Source of the DNA: Chloroflexota bacterium
GTDB taxonomy: Bacteria > Chloroflexota > Anaerolineae > Anaerolineales > Anaerolineaceae
NCBI GenBank assembly: GCA_016838895.1
Contig: JAEKNU010000007.1
Coordinates: 1 to 64,000, forward strand
Direction of reading: 5' to 3'
Length of the DNA: 64,000 nucleotides
This document shows, piece after piece, positions 54,806 to 62,919 of the stretch (the first letter of the stretch is position 1; each line of letters opens with the position of its first letter). The notes beneath the pieces are model-generated. The model searched no databases, had not been told where the DNA came from, and saw only the letters and a program-made list of their open reading frames with translations. Made by a program: the position numbers and the translations under genes.

Positions 54806-55189
54806 TTATGCCATTAATGCCACTGCTTCAATTTCTACAGCAGCACCTTTTGGTAAAGCTGCTACCTGTACAGCAGATCGAGCCGGCGGTTGATTAGTAA
54901 AAAATGTTTCATAAACTGCATTCATCTTGGCAAAATCATTCATGTCACGCAGGAAAACTGTCGTTTTGAGCACATACTCCAATCCTGAGCCACCAGCTTC
55001 TAATACCGCCTGAAGATTTTGTAATGCTCGCTTTGTTTCTGCTTCAACACCACCTTCTACAAAATTACCTGTTTGCGGATCCATACCCAATTGGCCAGAG
55101 GTATAAACAAAACCATTTGCCTGAATACCAGCCGAATATGGACCAATTGCTTTGGGTGCTTTATCTGTAATAATTACCTTTTTTGCCAT
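54806..55189 (-). CDS. ridA: RidA family enamine/imine deaminase
   Basis: A 127-residue RidA/YjgF protein that hydrolyses reactive 2-aminoacrylate-type enamines made by PLP enzymes. GPYSAGIQANGFVYTSGQ and the catalytic Arg in PPARSAVQV are present, so it fits the active RidA subgroup. AGGAG precedes the ATG. It leads the operon, three bases before the response regulator. The PLP enzyme at the far end of the same operon could be a source of its substrate. Confidence 0.94.
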   Translation of the reverse strand: MAKKVIITDKAPKAIGPYSAGIQANGFVYTSGQLGMDPQTGNFVEGGVEAETKRALQNLQAVLEAGGSGLEYVLKTTVFLRDMNDFAKMNAVYETFFTNQPPARSAVQVAALPKGAAVEIEAVALMA

Positions 55190-55221
55190 GGAATACTCCT
55201 TTTATTTGCATCTACAATACC

Positions 55222-55250
55222 ATTGTATGTGTGCCTGAATATTCCGTAAA
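55222..55250 (-). promoter_or_regulatory. promoter of the ridA/two-component/envelope operon
   Basis: On the minus strand TTTACG (55250-55245), 17 bases, TACAAT (55227-55222), about 33 bases before the ridA start. Confidence 0.6.
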
Positions 55251-55268
55251 GGTTAATTCACCTATGAA

Positions 55269-56282
55269 TCAATACTCCAATTCCTGTGGGTTCTGTGATA
55301 CCCGTTTACGGAAAATCCAATATGACCAGAATTGGTATGCCAGTACAACCGGTAAAGCAAATAGAACTACTTTCGTCATCAATTGCAATGTAACATCACC
55401 GGAAGCGGCATTGAAAACTGTCAGACTCCACTCCGGGTTAGTACTGGAAATAAGCACCCGCGGAAATAATTGGGTAAATACACCAGCGATAGCGACTGCA
55501 ATTGAGGTAGAAGTCATTGCGAATGCCCAACCGTCTTTCTTTTGGCCAATCATTTGCCCGGCAATTAACAGGGTTATCAAAGCAACGCCAGAAAGGATTA
55601 GTGGAATAACACTATGAGTACTGACATCCGTGGCAAAGTAATTATAAATCGCTGTACCAAAGAAGATGATGGTCAGCGGACGTAGAAATTTTTTGGCAAT
55701 TACACGAGATTTATCAATGCCATCTCCCTGTAATTTCAGAGTGAGGAATAATGCGCCATGAACGAGGAATGCCAAAACACTGATGAGGCCACCTAATAGC
55801 GCAAATGGGTTTAATAAATTCCAAAACCCACCGGTATATTGCATAGCTGAATCAATGGGTACCCCACGCAGGAAGTTTGCCAGAGCAACACCCCATAACA
55901 AGGCTGGCAGGAAACTGCCAATGCTGGTTGCCCAATCCCAGAAAGAACGCCATAATGGGTTTTCGTCTTTACTGCGGAATTCCAATGCTACACCCCGTAA
56001 GATCAAACCAACCAACATCAAGAATAATGGCAGATAGAAACCGCTGAACAGTGTGGCATACCAATGCGGAAAAGCGGCAAAGGTTGCCCCACCAGCCGTA
56101 ATGAGCCAGACTTCATTACCATCCCAATGTGGTCCAATGGTATTGATCACCATTCGTCGTTTAGTATCCGATTTTGCAATAAAAGGAAGCAGCATACCCA
56201 CGCCCAGATCAAAACCTTCCAGAACAAAATAGCCAATATACAGAACAGATATTAAGATAAACCATAAAATTCGTAAGTCCAT
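55269..56282 (-). CDS. cydB: cytochrome bd oxidase subunit II CydB
   Basis: A 337-residue, eight- to nine-helix membrane protein. GYFVLEGFDLGVGMLLPF and GPHWDGNEVWLITAGGATFAAFP are the hallmark CydB motifs. With CydA it forms the bd-type quinol oxidase that reduces oxygen at high affinity. It starts nine bases after cydA. No CydX-like small ORF was noticed next to it. Confidence 0.96.
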   Translation of the reverse strand: MDLRILWFILISVLYIGYFVLEGFDLGVGMLLPFIAKSDTKRRMVINTIGPHWDGNEVWLITAGGATFAAFPHWYATLFSGFYLPLFLMLVGLILRGVALEFRSKDENPLWRSFWDWATSIGSFLPALLWGVALANFLRGVPIDSAMQYTGGFWNLLNPFALLGGLISVLAFLVHGALFLTLKLQGDGIDKSRVIAKKFLRPLTIIFFGTAIYNYFATDVSTHSVIPLILSGVALITLLIAGQMIGQKKDGWAFAMTSTSIAVAIAGVFTQLFPRVLISSTNPEWSLTVFNAASGDVTLQLMTKVVLFALPVVLAYQFWSYWIFRKRVSQNPQELEY

Positions 56283-56291
56283 TTCTGCCTC

Positions 56292-57662
56292 CTATTCCTG
56301 ATACCCAACACCAACAGCGGCGGTTTCCAATGCATCGGGACCGGCTTTTGCATATTTCACCAAAAGATAAACATCAGCGAACATCAATAAACCGTATAAC
56401 AAAACAAACCCGATTAACGATGTTAAAACCATCCCCGCACTTACATTTGGTGATACTGCATCTTTAATTTTCATTACCCCGTATACAACCCAGGGTTGTC
56501 GGCCTAATTCCGTCAACAACCATCCAGATGTATTTGCGACATAAGGTAAAGCAATCGCAATTGGCAGGAATTTTAATACCTTCAAGTTTTCAAATGGTTT
56601 CTTCCGCCATCTCATGAATGGATAAATCGCAAAGATGAGCACCATAAGAAAACCAGAGCCTACCATAAATCTAAATGTCCAGAAATTTATCGTCACTGGT
56701 GGAATGTAATCTCCTGGTCCATACTTTGCTTCAAATTCTGCCTGTAATTCAGTAATCCCTTTTACCTCACCTGCTAAACGATTGTATGAAAGGAGACTTA
56801 AGCCACCAGGAATCTGAATCGTCAAAGGATTCCTCATATTCTTCTCATCAATGATAGATACGATTGATAAAGGCGCCGGATCTGCTGAATCCCAAAGGGC
56901 TTCAGCAGAAGCCATTTTCATCGGCTGCGTGGCAACCATATGCTGTGCCTGAGCATGCCCAATGCCTATCACCATAATGATCGCAATCAATCCATATATG
57001 GAACTCAGTTTGAATGATTTCTTGAAGAAATCGATGTTGTTCCCCTTAATGAGATGATAAGCGCTAATGCCCAATACAAACATGGCTGCGGTTGTAAAAC
57101 CCGAGAAGACCACATGCGGAAATTGAAGCCAAACATTCTTGTTGAGTAACAAAGCTGAAAAGTCCGTCATTATTGCTCTGCCATTGACAATCTCGAATCC
57201 GACAGGCTGCTGCATAAATGAATTGGCAATTAATATCCACAATGCAGATAGAGTGGACCCGACCGCTACACACCAAATAGCAAATAAATGCACTCTTTTG
57301 GATAATTTTTCCCAACCAAAAATCCATACACCAAGGAAAGTAGATTCCAGGAAGAATGCAATCAGGGCTTCTAACGCCAATGGTGCACCAAAAATATCAC
57401 CCACAAATCTGGAATATTCCGACCAATTCATACCAAACTGGAATTCCATCACAATACCGGTCACAACACCCATGGCAAAATTGATCAGGAATAGCTTTCC
57501 CCAAAATTTTGTCATTTTCTTATAAACCGGATTCCCCGTTCGGACGTAAATAGTTTCCATGATGGCAACCAAAACAGATAAACCAAGGGTCAACGGTACG
57601 AAGAAAAAGTGATACACACACGTGGCAGCAAATTGCCACTGGGCAAGGATTACAGAATCCAT
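56292..57662 (-). CDS. cydA: cytochrome bd oxidase subunit I CydA
   Basis: A 456-residue multi-helix subunit carrying the hemes. The N-terminal VYHFFFVPLTLG His (heme b595 ligand), GMNWSEYSRFVGDIFG, the quinol loop region, and ELGRQPWVVYGV are present. It lacks the long insert of E. coli-type Q-loops, so it is the short Q-loop form common outside proteobacteria. GGAG lies six bases before the ATG. A Rex-like operator overlaps its predicted promoter. Confidence 0.96.
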   Translation of the reverse strand: MDSVILAQWQFAATCVYHFFFVPLTLGLSVLVAIMETIYVRTGNPVYKKMTKFWGKLFLINFAMGVVTGIVMEFQFGMNWSEYSRFVGDIFGAPLALEALIAFFLESTFLGVWIFGWEKLSKRVHLFAIWCVAVGSTLSALWILIANSFMQQPVGFEIVNGRAIMTDFSALLLNKNVWLQFPHVVFSGFTTAAMFVLGISAYHLIKGNNIDFFKKSFKLSSIYGLIAIIMVIGIGHAQAQHMVATQPMKMASAEALWDSADPAPLSIVSIIDEKNMRNPLTIQIPGGLSLLSYNRLAGEVKGITELQAEFEAKYGPGDYIPPVTINFWTFRFMVGSGFLMVLIFAIYPFMRWRKKPFENLKVLKFLPIAIALPYVANTSGWLLTELGRQPWVVYGVMKIKDAVSPNVSAGMVLTSLIGFVLLYGLLMFADVYLLVKYAKAGPDALETAAVGVGYQE

Positions 57663-57736
57663 CGCTCTCTCCTTATTTGAATTATTAATATACTAATATT
57701 TAGCTAATTTATCCAATTTTTATTATTCTATCATCA

Positions 57737-57754
57737 ATGTGAAATTATTTACAA
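57737..57754. promoter_or_regulatory. putative Rex (redox repressor) operator at cydAB
   Basis: The 18-bp site ATGTGAA-ATTA-TTTACAA matches the Rex consensus TTGTGAA-N4-TTCACAA at 12 of 14 defined positions. It overlaps TTGTAA, the likely -35 of the cydA promoter on the minus strand (18 bases before TAGAAT). Rex represses cyd genes in several Gram-positive bacteria. Confidence 0.45.
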
Positions 57755-57795
57755 ACGGGATACGTCAATGATTATATCTTGAATGCAACAAGGGC

Positions 57796-57804
57796 TGGTA
57801 TAAT
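57796..57804 (+). promoter_or_regulatory. extended -10 promoter of prfA
   Basis: TGGTATAAT, identical to the dinG element, about 52 bases before the prfA start codon; no good -35 box is needed with an extended -10. Confidence 0.55.
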
Positions 57805-57855
57805 TACCATCTACTATGATTATAGTAATTATTGCGGAATAGAGGTTAATATCCG

Positions 57856-58920
57856 ATGCTTGAAAAAATACAATCAATCCGAAATCACTTCGTTGACATC
57901 ACAAAAGAGATAGAATCTAATATTGATGATTATCAAAAAATAGCTGGGCTAGCAAAAGAACGCTCAGATCTTGAGCCAATTATTCAAGCTGCAGATGCTT
58001 ATGAAAAGGCCACAAAAGCTCATCAAGATGCTCAGCAATTGCTGGATTCCGATGACGAAGAAATGCGGGAAATGGCGAATATTGAAGTCCATGAACAAAA
58101 AGAAATCATAGAAGAGTTGGAAATAAAACTACGCTCTTTGTTAGTACCAAAGGACCCTCGTGATGACAAAAATGTCATCCTCGAGATTCGAGCTGGCACC
58201 GGTGGGGATGAGGCTGCACTGTTTGCAGCAGATTTATACCGTATGTATACCAGATATGCAGATCGCCAAAATTGGAAAACAGAGATCATGTCTGAAAATG
58301 AGACGGGTATTGGCGGATTTAAGGAAGTCATTTTCCTGATAAAAGGTACCGGAGCTTATTCCAAATTAAAATATGAATCCGGTGTCCATCGCGTACAACG
58401 CGTACCCTCAACAGAATCTTCCGGACGAATCCATACTTCAACCATTACTGTTGCCGTAATGGCAGAAGTCGCCGATGTGGATATACAGATTCCTGAAAAT
58501 GACATCAAAATTGATGTCTACAAATCGGCTGGTGCGGGTGGTCAATCCGTTCAGAAAAACTCAACTGCTGTCCGTATAACCCATCTTCCTTCCGGATTAG
58601 TGGTTGCCTGTCAGGACGAGCGCTCACAATTGCAAAACAAATTACGTGCAATGAATATTTTACGTGCCCGATTATATGCAATGGAAGAAGAAAAACGCCA
58701 ATCAGAACGTGAAGCCAATCGTCGCTCTCAGGTTGGTACAGGTGATCGTTCTGATAAAATCAGAACGTACAATTTCCCTCAGTCCCGAGTCACAGATCAT
58801 CGCATTAATTATTCATCCTTCAACATCATGAATGTGCTGGATGGAGATATTGATGATTTTATCAATGAGATGAACATAGTTGAAGAAGCGGAACGCCTGG
58901 GTACCAATGGTAAGGAGTAA
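57856..58920 (+). CDS. prfA: peptide chain release factor 1
   Basis: A 354-residue class I release factor. The stop-codon-reading tripeptide region [18 protein letters not shown] has the PxT motif of RF1 (UAA and UAG), and [15 protein letters not shown] carries the GGQ that triggers peptidyl-tRNA hydrolysis (about 229-231). Length is normal. It is the first gene of prfA-prmC-tsaC, an order also seen in Bacillus. Confidence 0.97.
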   Translation: MLEKIQSIRNHFVDITKEIESNIDDYQKIAGLAKERSDLEPIIQAADAYEKATKAHQDAQQLLDSDDEEMREMANIEVHEQKEIIEELEIKLRSLLVPKDPRDDKNVILEIRAGTGGDEAALFAADLYRMYTRYADRQNWKTEIMSENETGIGGFKEVIFLIKGTGAYSKLKYESGVHRVQRVPSTESSGRIHTSTITVAVMAEVADVDIQIPENDIKIDVYKSAGAGGQSVQKNSTAVRITHLPSGLVVACQDERSQLQNKLRAMNILRARLYAMEEEKRQSEREANRRSQVGTGDRSDKIRTYNFPQSRVTDHRINYSSFNIMNVLDGDIDDFINEMNIVEEAERLGTNGKE

Positions 58921-58923
58921 AAT

Positions 58924-59760
58924 ACGGAAACACTTCGTTCATGGATTGCTGATGCTGTTGCATCGTTAAAAGATACCAGCGATGTGCCGCGTTTAGAAGC
59001 TCAGGTGCTGGCAGCGTATGCATTCGGAAAATCCCGCAGTTGGATCAGCACCCATGACGACATCCCCCTCACAGCAAAGAAACGCAAGTTCCTGGATAAA
59101 TTATTACTTCGCCTAATTGCTGAAGAACCCCTGCCTTATATCACTGGAATGCAGGAGTTTTTTGGTTATCCATTTCGCGTCAACCCCAATGTGCTTATCC
59201 CGCGCCCGGAAACAGAACAACTGGTTGAGATTACCCTGCAATGGCTTGCAGCCCATCCGCATTGTCGAACCGGCATAGATATAGGAACCGGCTCTGGATG
59301 TATTGCCATATCCCTATGTCGTCAAATTAAAGATTTACACATTACCGCAGTGGATATTTCAGCGACCACACTGGAAATTGCTAGACAAAATGCGCAGCTA
59401 AATGAAGTATGCCATCAACTTACCTTTGAATTAGCAAATTTATTACCTGAGAGTGTTCCAAAAATTGATTTTCTGTGCGCAAACTTGCCGTATATCCCCT
59501 CATCAGAATTGGACACACTGAAAGTAGCCCAACATGAACCCGTCGGTGCCCTGGATGGCGGAGAGAATGGATTCACTTTAATAGAAGAGTTATTGATCCA
59601 CTTGCAATACAACCCACCTGCATTTATGATATTTGAAATGGATATCAGCCATGCCAAACTGGCAACCTCATTTTGTGAAGGTGTTTATCCACATTCAAGA
59701 ATAAATATTGTTCAGGATTTAGCCGGACACGATCGTTATTTAATCATTGAAACAGTTTAA
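58924..59760 (+). CDS. prmC: release factor glutamine methyltransferase PrmC, apparent ACG start
   Basis: Methylates the GGQ glutamine of release factors using SAM. The SAM site IDIGTGSGCIAISL and the catalytic NLPY motif (about 187; NPPY in most homologues) are present, with the N-terminal helical domain beginning TLRSWIADAVASLKD. That domain is conserved with other PrmC proteins, yet the only start-like codon in frame is ACG at 58924, six bases after a perfect AAGGAG (58912-58917). The first standard alternative, GTG at 58984, has no ribosome site and would remove 20 conserved residues. The 278-residue form fits the family length. It starts three bases after prfA. Confidence 0.85.
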   Translation, partial: TETLRSWIADAVASLKDTSDVPRLEAQVLAAYAFGKSRSWISTHDDIPLTAKKRKFLDKLLLRLIAEEPLPYITGMQEFFGYPFRVNPNVLIPRPETEQLVEITLQWLAAHPHCRTGIDIGTGSGCIAISLCRQIKDLHITAVDISATTLEIARQNAQLNEVCHQLTFELANLLPESVPKIDFLCANLPYIPSSELDTLKVAQHEPVGALDGGENGFTLIEELLIHLQYNPPAFMIFEMDISHAKLATSFCEGVYPHSRINIVQDLAGHDRYLIIETV

Positions 59761-59774
59761 AGAGGTGTCTTTCC

Positions 59775-59861
59775 TTGAATATACTCACACTCATCATCAT
59801 CCAAAAATCAAAGATTTTCTTTGCCCATCAGATAGTGCAAAGTAATCAGGTGAAAAATTAA
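59775..59861 (+). CDS. possible 28-codon ORF upstream of tsaC
   Basis: A TTG-initiated frame with GAGG nine bases upstream encodes a short peptide with a hydrophobic start (NILTLIII) and ends in TAA overlapping the tsaC ATG (TAATG). Position and overlap suggest translational coupling, but the length and start codon leave its reality uncertain. Confidence 0.25.
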   Translation: MNILTLIIIQKSKIFFAHQIVQSNQVKN

Positions 59862-60475
59862 TGAGTAAAATAATTACATCGATTGATCCAACAGCCAAAT
59901 ATACCATCAAAAAAACCCTTGAAAAAGATGGTGTTGTCGCAATTCCTACAGATACCATTTATGGGATCTCCGTAAATTATGGAAATGCAAACGCTATAGA
60001 AAAAATCTATACGATTAAGAAACGTCGTAAAGACAAAGCGTTACCAATTCTAATTGGTGATTTATCTCATTTAAATCTGGTAGCAAAAAATATTTCATCA
60101 AATGCGGAAAAACTGATTGCAGCTTTCTGGCCTGGCGCATTAACCATTGTATTACCGAAGAAGGAAAACCTGCCAATAAATTTATCCGAGTATGATAGTA
60201 TCGGTATCCGCATGCCAGATCATCAATTTACCTTAGAACTGCTGCAATTTTGTGGACCCCTTGCAACAACATCAGCCAATATCTCAGGCAGGGATAACCC
60301 GACCAGTATTCTGGATGTCGTCATGCATATGCGCTACGGTGTGGATCTCTTTGTCAATGGCGGGAAAACGGCAGGAGATATACCCTCAACGATCGTGGAT
60401 TGTACAACATCTGAGATAAAAATTCTGCGAGAAGGTGCTATTCCTACAAACAAAATCTTTGAAGTCATTCAATAA
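59861..60475 (+). CDS. tsaC: threonylcarbamoyl-AMP synthase TsaC/YwlC
   Basis: A 204-residue YrdC-domain protein that makes TC-AMP from threonine, bicarbonate and ATP for tRNA t6A37. IPTDTIYGIS, KIYTIKKRRKDKALPILI, FWPGALTIVL, IGIRMPDH and TTSANISG cover the conserved nucleotide and threonine pocket. It lacks the C-terminal Sua5 domain. AGGTG stands eight bases before the ATG. TsaD is encoded at 7546-8601. Confidence 0.95.
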   Translation: MSKIITSIDPTAKYTIKKTLEKDGVVAIPTDTIYGISVNYGNANAIEKIYTIKKRRKDKALPILIGDLSHLNLVAKNISSNAEKLIAAFWPGALTIVLPKKENLPINLSEYDSIGIRMPDHQFTLELLQFCGPLATTSANISGRDNPTSILDVVMHMRYGVDLFVNGGKTAGDIPSTIVDCTTSEIKILREGAIPTNKIFEVIQ

Positions 60476-60486
60476 TTTTACTTATC

Positions 60487-60533
60487 AAAAATTTCCCCCG
60501 ATCGCGATATGGCGATCGGGGGAAATTTTTTTT
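60487..60533. terminator. bidirectional intrinsic terminator
   Basis: A long GC-rich perfect stem (60487-60505 with 60512-60530) and six-base loop, flanked by A-run on one side and T-run on the other, between the convergent tsaC and VIT/VWA genes. Confidence 0.93.
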
Positions 60534-62850
60534 ATCGCAATGAGAAAAATAGAATCAACACACCCAGGATAGCAATACCTGGGAAACATGTACTTCTTGT
60601 GACCATATTTTTCAATTTGGTAGTTGAGGAAGAAAACCTACTCTCATTTTCACTGTAGGGAATTACAGAGACTTCCTTCCCGGAATCCAGAATTTGATAG
60701 GCTTTGCCGTCAATCACAATGATCATATGGCTGCCTAAAGCCAGACTTTTCTGTATTTCCGGATAATCCTGCATTAATTTGTAGTATTCATTTGATAAGA
60801 ATGAAATTGATTTCAATTTCATCGCCTCAGCATCATAAAGTGTATCCACCCACTGATCATCCTGCCACAAGAAAGTGCGATTTCCAGCTATTTTTACCGT
60901 CTCATGTTCTTCAATCCATGTTTGCGGTGCACTTTGCGCATCCGATAGAGCACCTTCTTCAGCAGCCCGATCAACAGCCTCAGCTCCAAAAGCAGATGCA
61001 GAAGGCATTAACTCATAGTTTTTCATGGCTTCATCTGCCAAATTTTGCTGATTTTCAACACCCAGTACATGGGGTTCCTCAACCAGGTAAGAAGTGTATG
61101 GCGTCACAATCCCGTAACGCACACTGATTTGAATCACCTGTTCAATCAATTCCTCATTCATGCCATTCAAACGAATTTCTCTTAACAAATAACCAATCTT
61201 ACGCGTGGCCCAGATACGCGGCAGCATATCAAACTGGGTCGTTTCGCCATCATCACCTTGTGAGAATCTCAAGCCACGATACATCATCTCTTCTCGTTTC
61301 CCATTGACCTCGCCGCTCAGTGTCAAATTTATTTTGCCGCCTTGCTTATATCGACCTGTAACAATCACCTGATTCCCGGCAAACAAATCCGGTAAGGGCG
61401 ACGGATACATATCATATTCTGTCATATTGCCAAAATCCAGGTCCAGATCTGTCAGCACAGGTGAACTGATTTTTTCATAGAACCCTGACAGGATTTCGTC
61501 GATTTGCATATCCGGTTTTACATAAGTACTGCTGCCATGGTTTTCCTGGCTTAAACTATCCAGTAAATTGGTATCCACATCATAGCCAACACCAAAAGAA
61601 AAGAAGCGTACATTATCGGGAACTTCCTGTGCGAAATTGAGTAAAATTGCATCCGTTTCTACTTCACCAGCGGTGGGTAAGCCATCTGTCAGGAAAATAA
61701 CATACGTTGGCCGCTCATCATCCACAACGGATAATGCATCCAACAGTGCCAGATTGATATCCGTACTGCCGGAAGCTGATTGATGATCAATCCATGAAAT
61801 GGCATCATTCGCCTGATTAACATCGCGCATGCGATTTTCAAAGCTCATTACCCGATCACTGAATACCGAGATATAAAAGCGATCATCTTCATTTAATCGA
61901 TTCAGAATGGATTTTGCCGCTTCCTGTGCCTGGAGAAATTTCTCTCCCTCCATGCTCCCTGATCGATCCATTATCAGGACAATATCTTTCTCAACTGCCG
62001 GCTCACCCGTTTCAATGGGAGGTGCCAAAAGCAGCATGAAATAACCATCCGCATTGCTTTCATCGGTATCATCCATATAGGAAAGTAAATGAACCGCCTG
62101 ATCCTCTCCCATGGAAAACAAAATTTTAAAATCCTGGTCCGGCAGTACATCTTCTTCCTGATACGAAATATCAGCCTGGTAGCTGCCTTTTTTATGAATA
62201 TTAATCACATGACTGGGCGAGTAAATGGCACGTAAGGCCTGCTCGGATTGAATTTCAACATTCACTTCAACATCCTGCAATGGTTTCAGTGAAAACTTTT
62301 CTGTATTTAACGGGTAAACAAAATCCAGCAACCCATTTTCCACAGTCAATACCTGAGTGTATTCCAATTCAATGCGCTGTTCTCCGCCAGCCGGTATGGG
62401 ATAAATACTGGCCTGTACTGCACCCTGGCCTACATATTCCAGCAGTGCCGGATCTTTCAGTTGATAAACAATTTCCTCATAAATATCGCGTGCTTCATCG
62501 GCATCCATGATTTTGCCTTTAATGGGTTCATTATCCATCCACATTATAAATTCATCCACACTGGCATCCTTGGGAATCGGAAAGATATATTGACCGTCAA
62601 TTTCATATTTGTTGGGATTATAAAACACCTGATCCACATGCACAGTGGCGATCTGATTGATGATCTCCACATCCACATGGTGATAGCGGATTTCCAACTG
62701 CCTCATGGGATGTTCGGGTTCTGGCCACGGGCACCAGCCATCCTCGCAAGGCGGCGGCTCAGGAATAATGATGCCGTCCGCGAAAACCGTGGATACCTTT
62801 TGAAATAAAAAGAACATCGAAACAAATACAATCAGGGCTGCTTTTTTCAT
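60532..62850 (-). CDS. VIT and von Willebrand factor A domain protein
   Basis: A 772-residue exported protein: signal peptide (about 1-24), VIT domain (about 45-180; HHVDVEIINQIATVHVDQVFYN, FPIPKDASVDEF), VWA domain (about 285-460) with the metal site DRSGSMEGEKF, and a C-terminal membrane helix followed by one Arg. The layout is that of inter-alpha-trypsin-inhibitor heavy chain-like proteins, which mediate adhesion or scaffold envelope complexes in bacteria; the partner is unknown. GGAGG lies before the ATG. Confidence 0.9.
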   Translation of the reverse strand: MKKAALIVFVSMFFLFQKVSTVFADGIIIPEPPPCEDGWCPWPEPEHPMRQLEIRYHHVDVEIINQIATVHVDQVFYNPNKYEIDGQYIFPIPKDASVDEFIMWMDNEPIKGKIMDADEARDIYEEIVYQLKDPALLEYVGQGAVQASIYPIPAGGEQRIELEYTQVLTVENGLLDFVYPLNTEKFSLKPLQDVEVNVEIQSEQALRAIYSPSHVINIHKKGSYQADISYQEEDVLPDQDFKILFSMGEDQAVHLLSYMDDTDESNADGYFMLLLAPPIETGEPAVEKDIVLIMDRSGSMEGEKFLQAQEAAKSILNRLNEDDRFYISVFSDRVMSFENRMRDVNQANDAISWIDHQSASGSTDINLALLDALSVVDDERPTYVIFLTDGLPTAGEVETDAILLNFAQEVPDNVRFFSFGVGYDVDTNLLDSLSQENHGSSTYVKPDMQIDEILSGFYEKISSPVLTDLDLDFGNMTEYDMYPSPLPDLFAGNQVIVTGRYKQGGKINLTLSGEVNGKREEMMYRGLRFSQGDDGETTQFDMLPRIWATRKIGYLLREIRLNGMNEELIEQVIQISVRYGIVTPYTSYLVEEPHVLGVENQQNLADEAMKNYELMPSASAFGAEAVDRAAEEGALSDAQSAPQTWIEEHETVKIAGNRTFLWQDDQWVDTLYDAEAMKLKSISFLSNEYYKLMQDYPEIQKSLALGSHMIIVIDGKAYQILDSGKEVSVIPYSENESRFSSSTTKLKNMVTRSTCFPGIAILGVLILFFSLR

Positions 62851-62919
62851 GGTCGTTCCTCCAGATGAAACGCTATCAGTAGTTCAATAACGTTTAATAT
62901 GGATGTTCAGTTCCCGAAA

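Noticed and set aside
57806-57826. Small hairpin in the prfA leader as a regulator
   Set aside because: Only six A/T pairs and no T-run; too weak to support a function.
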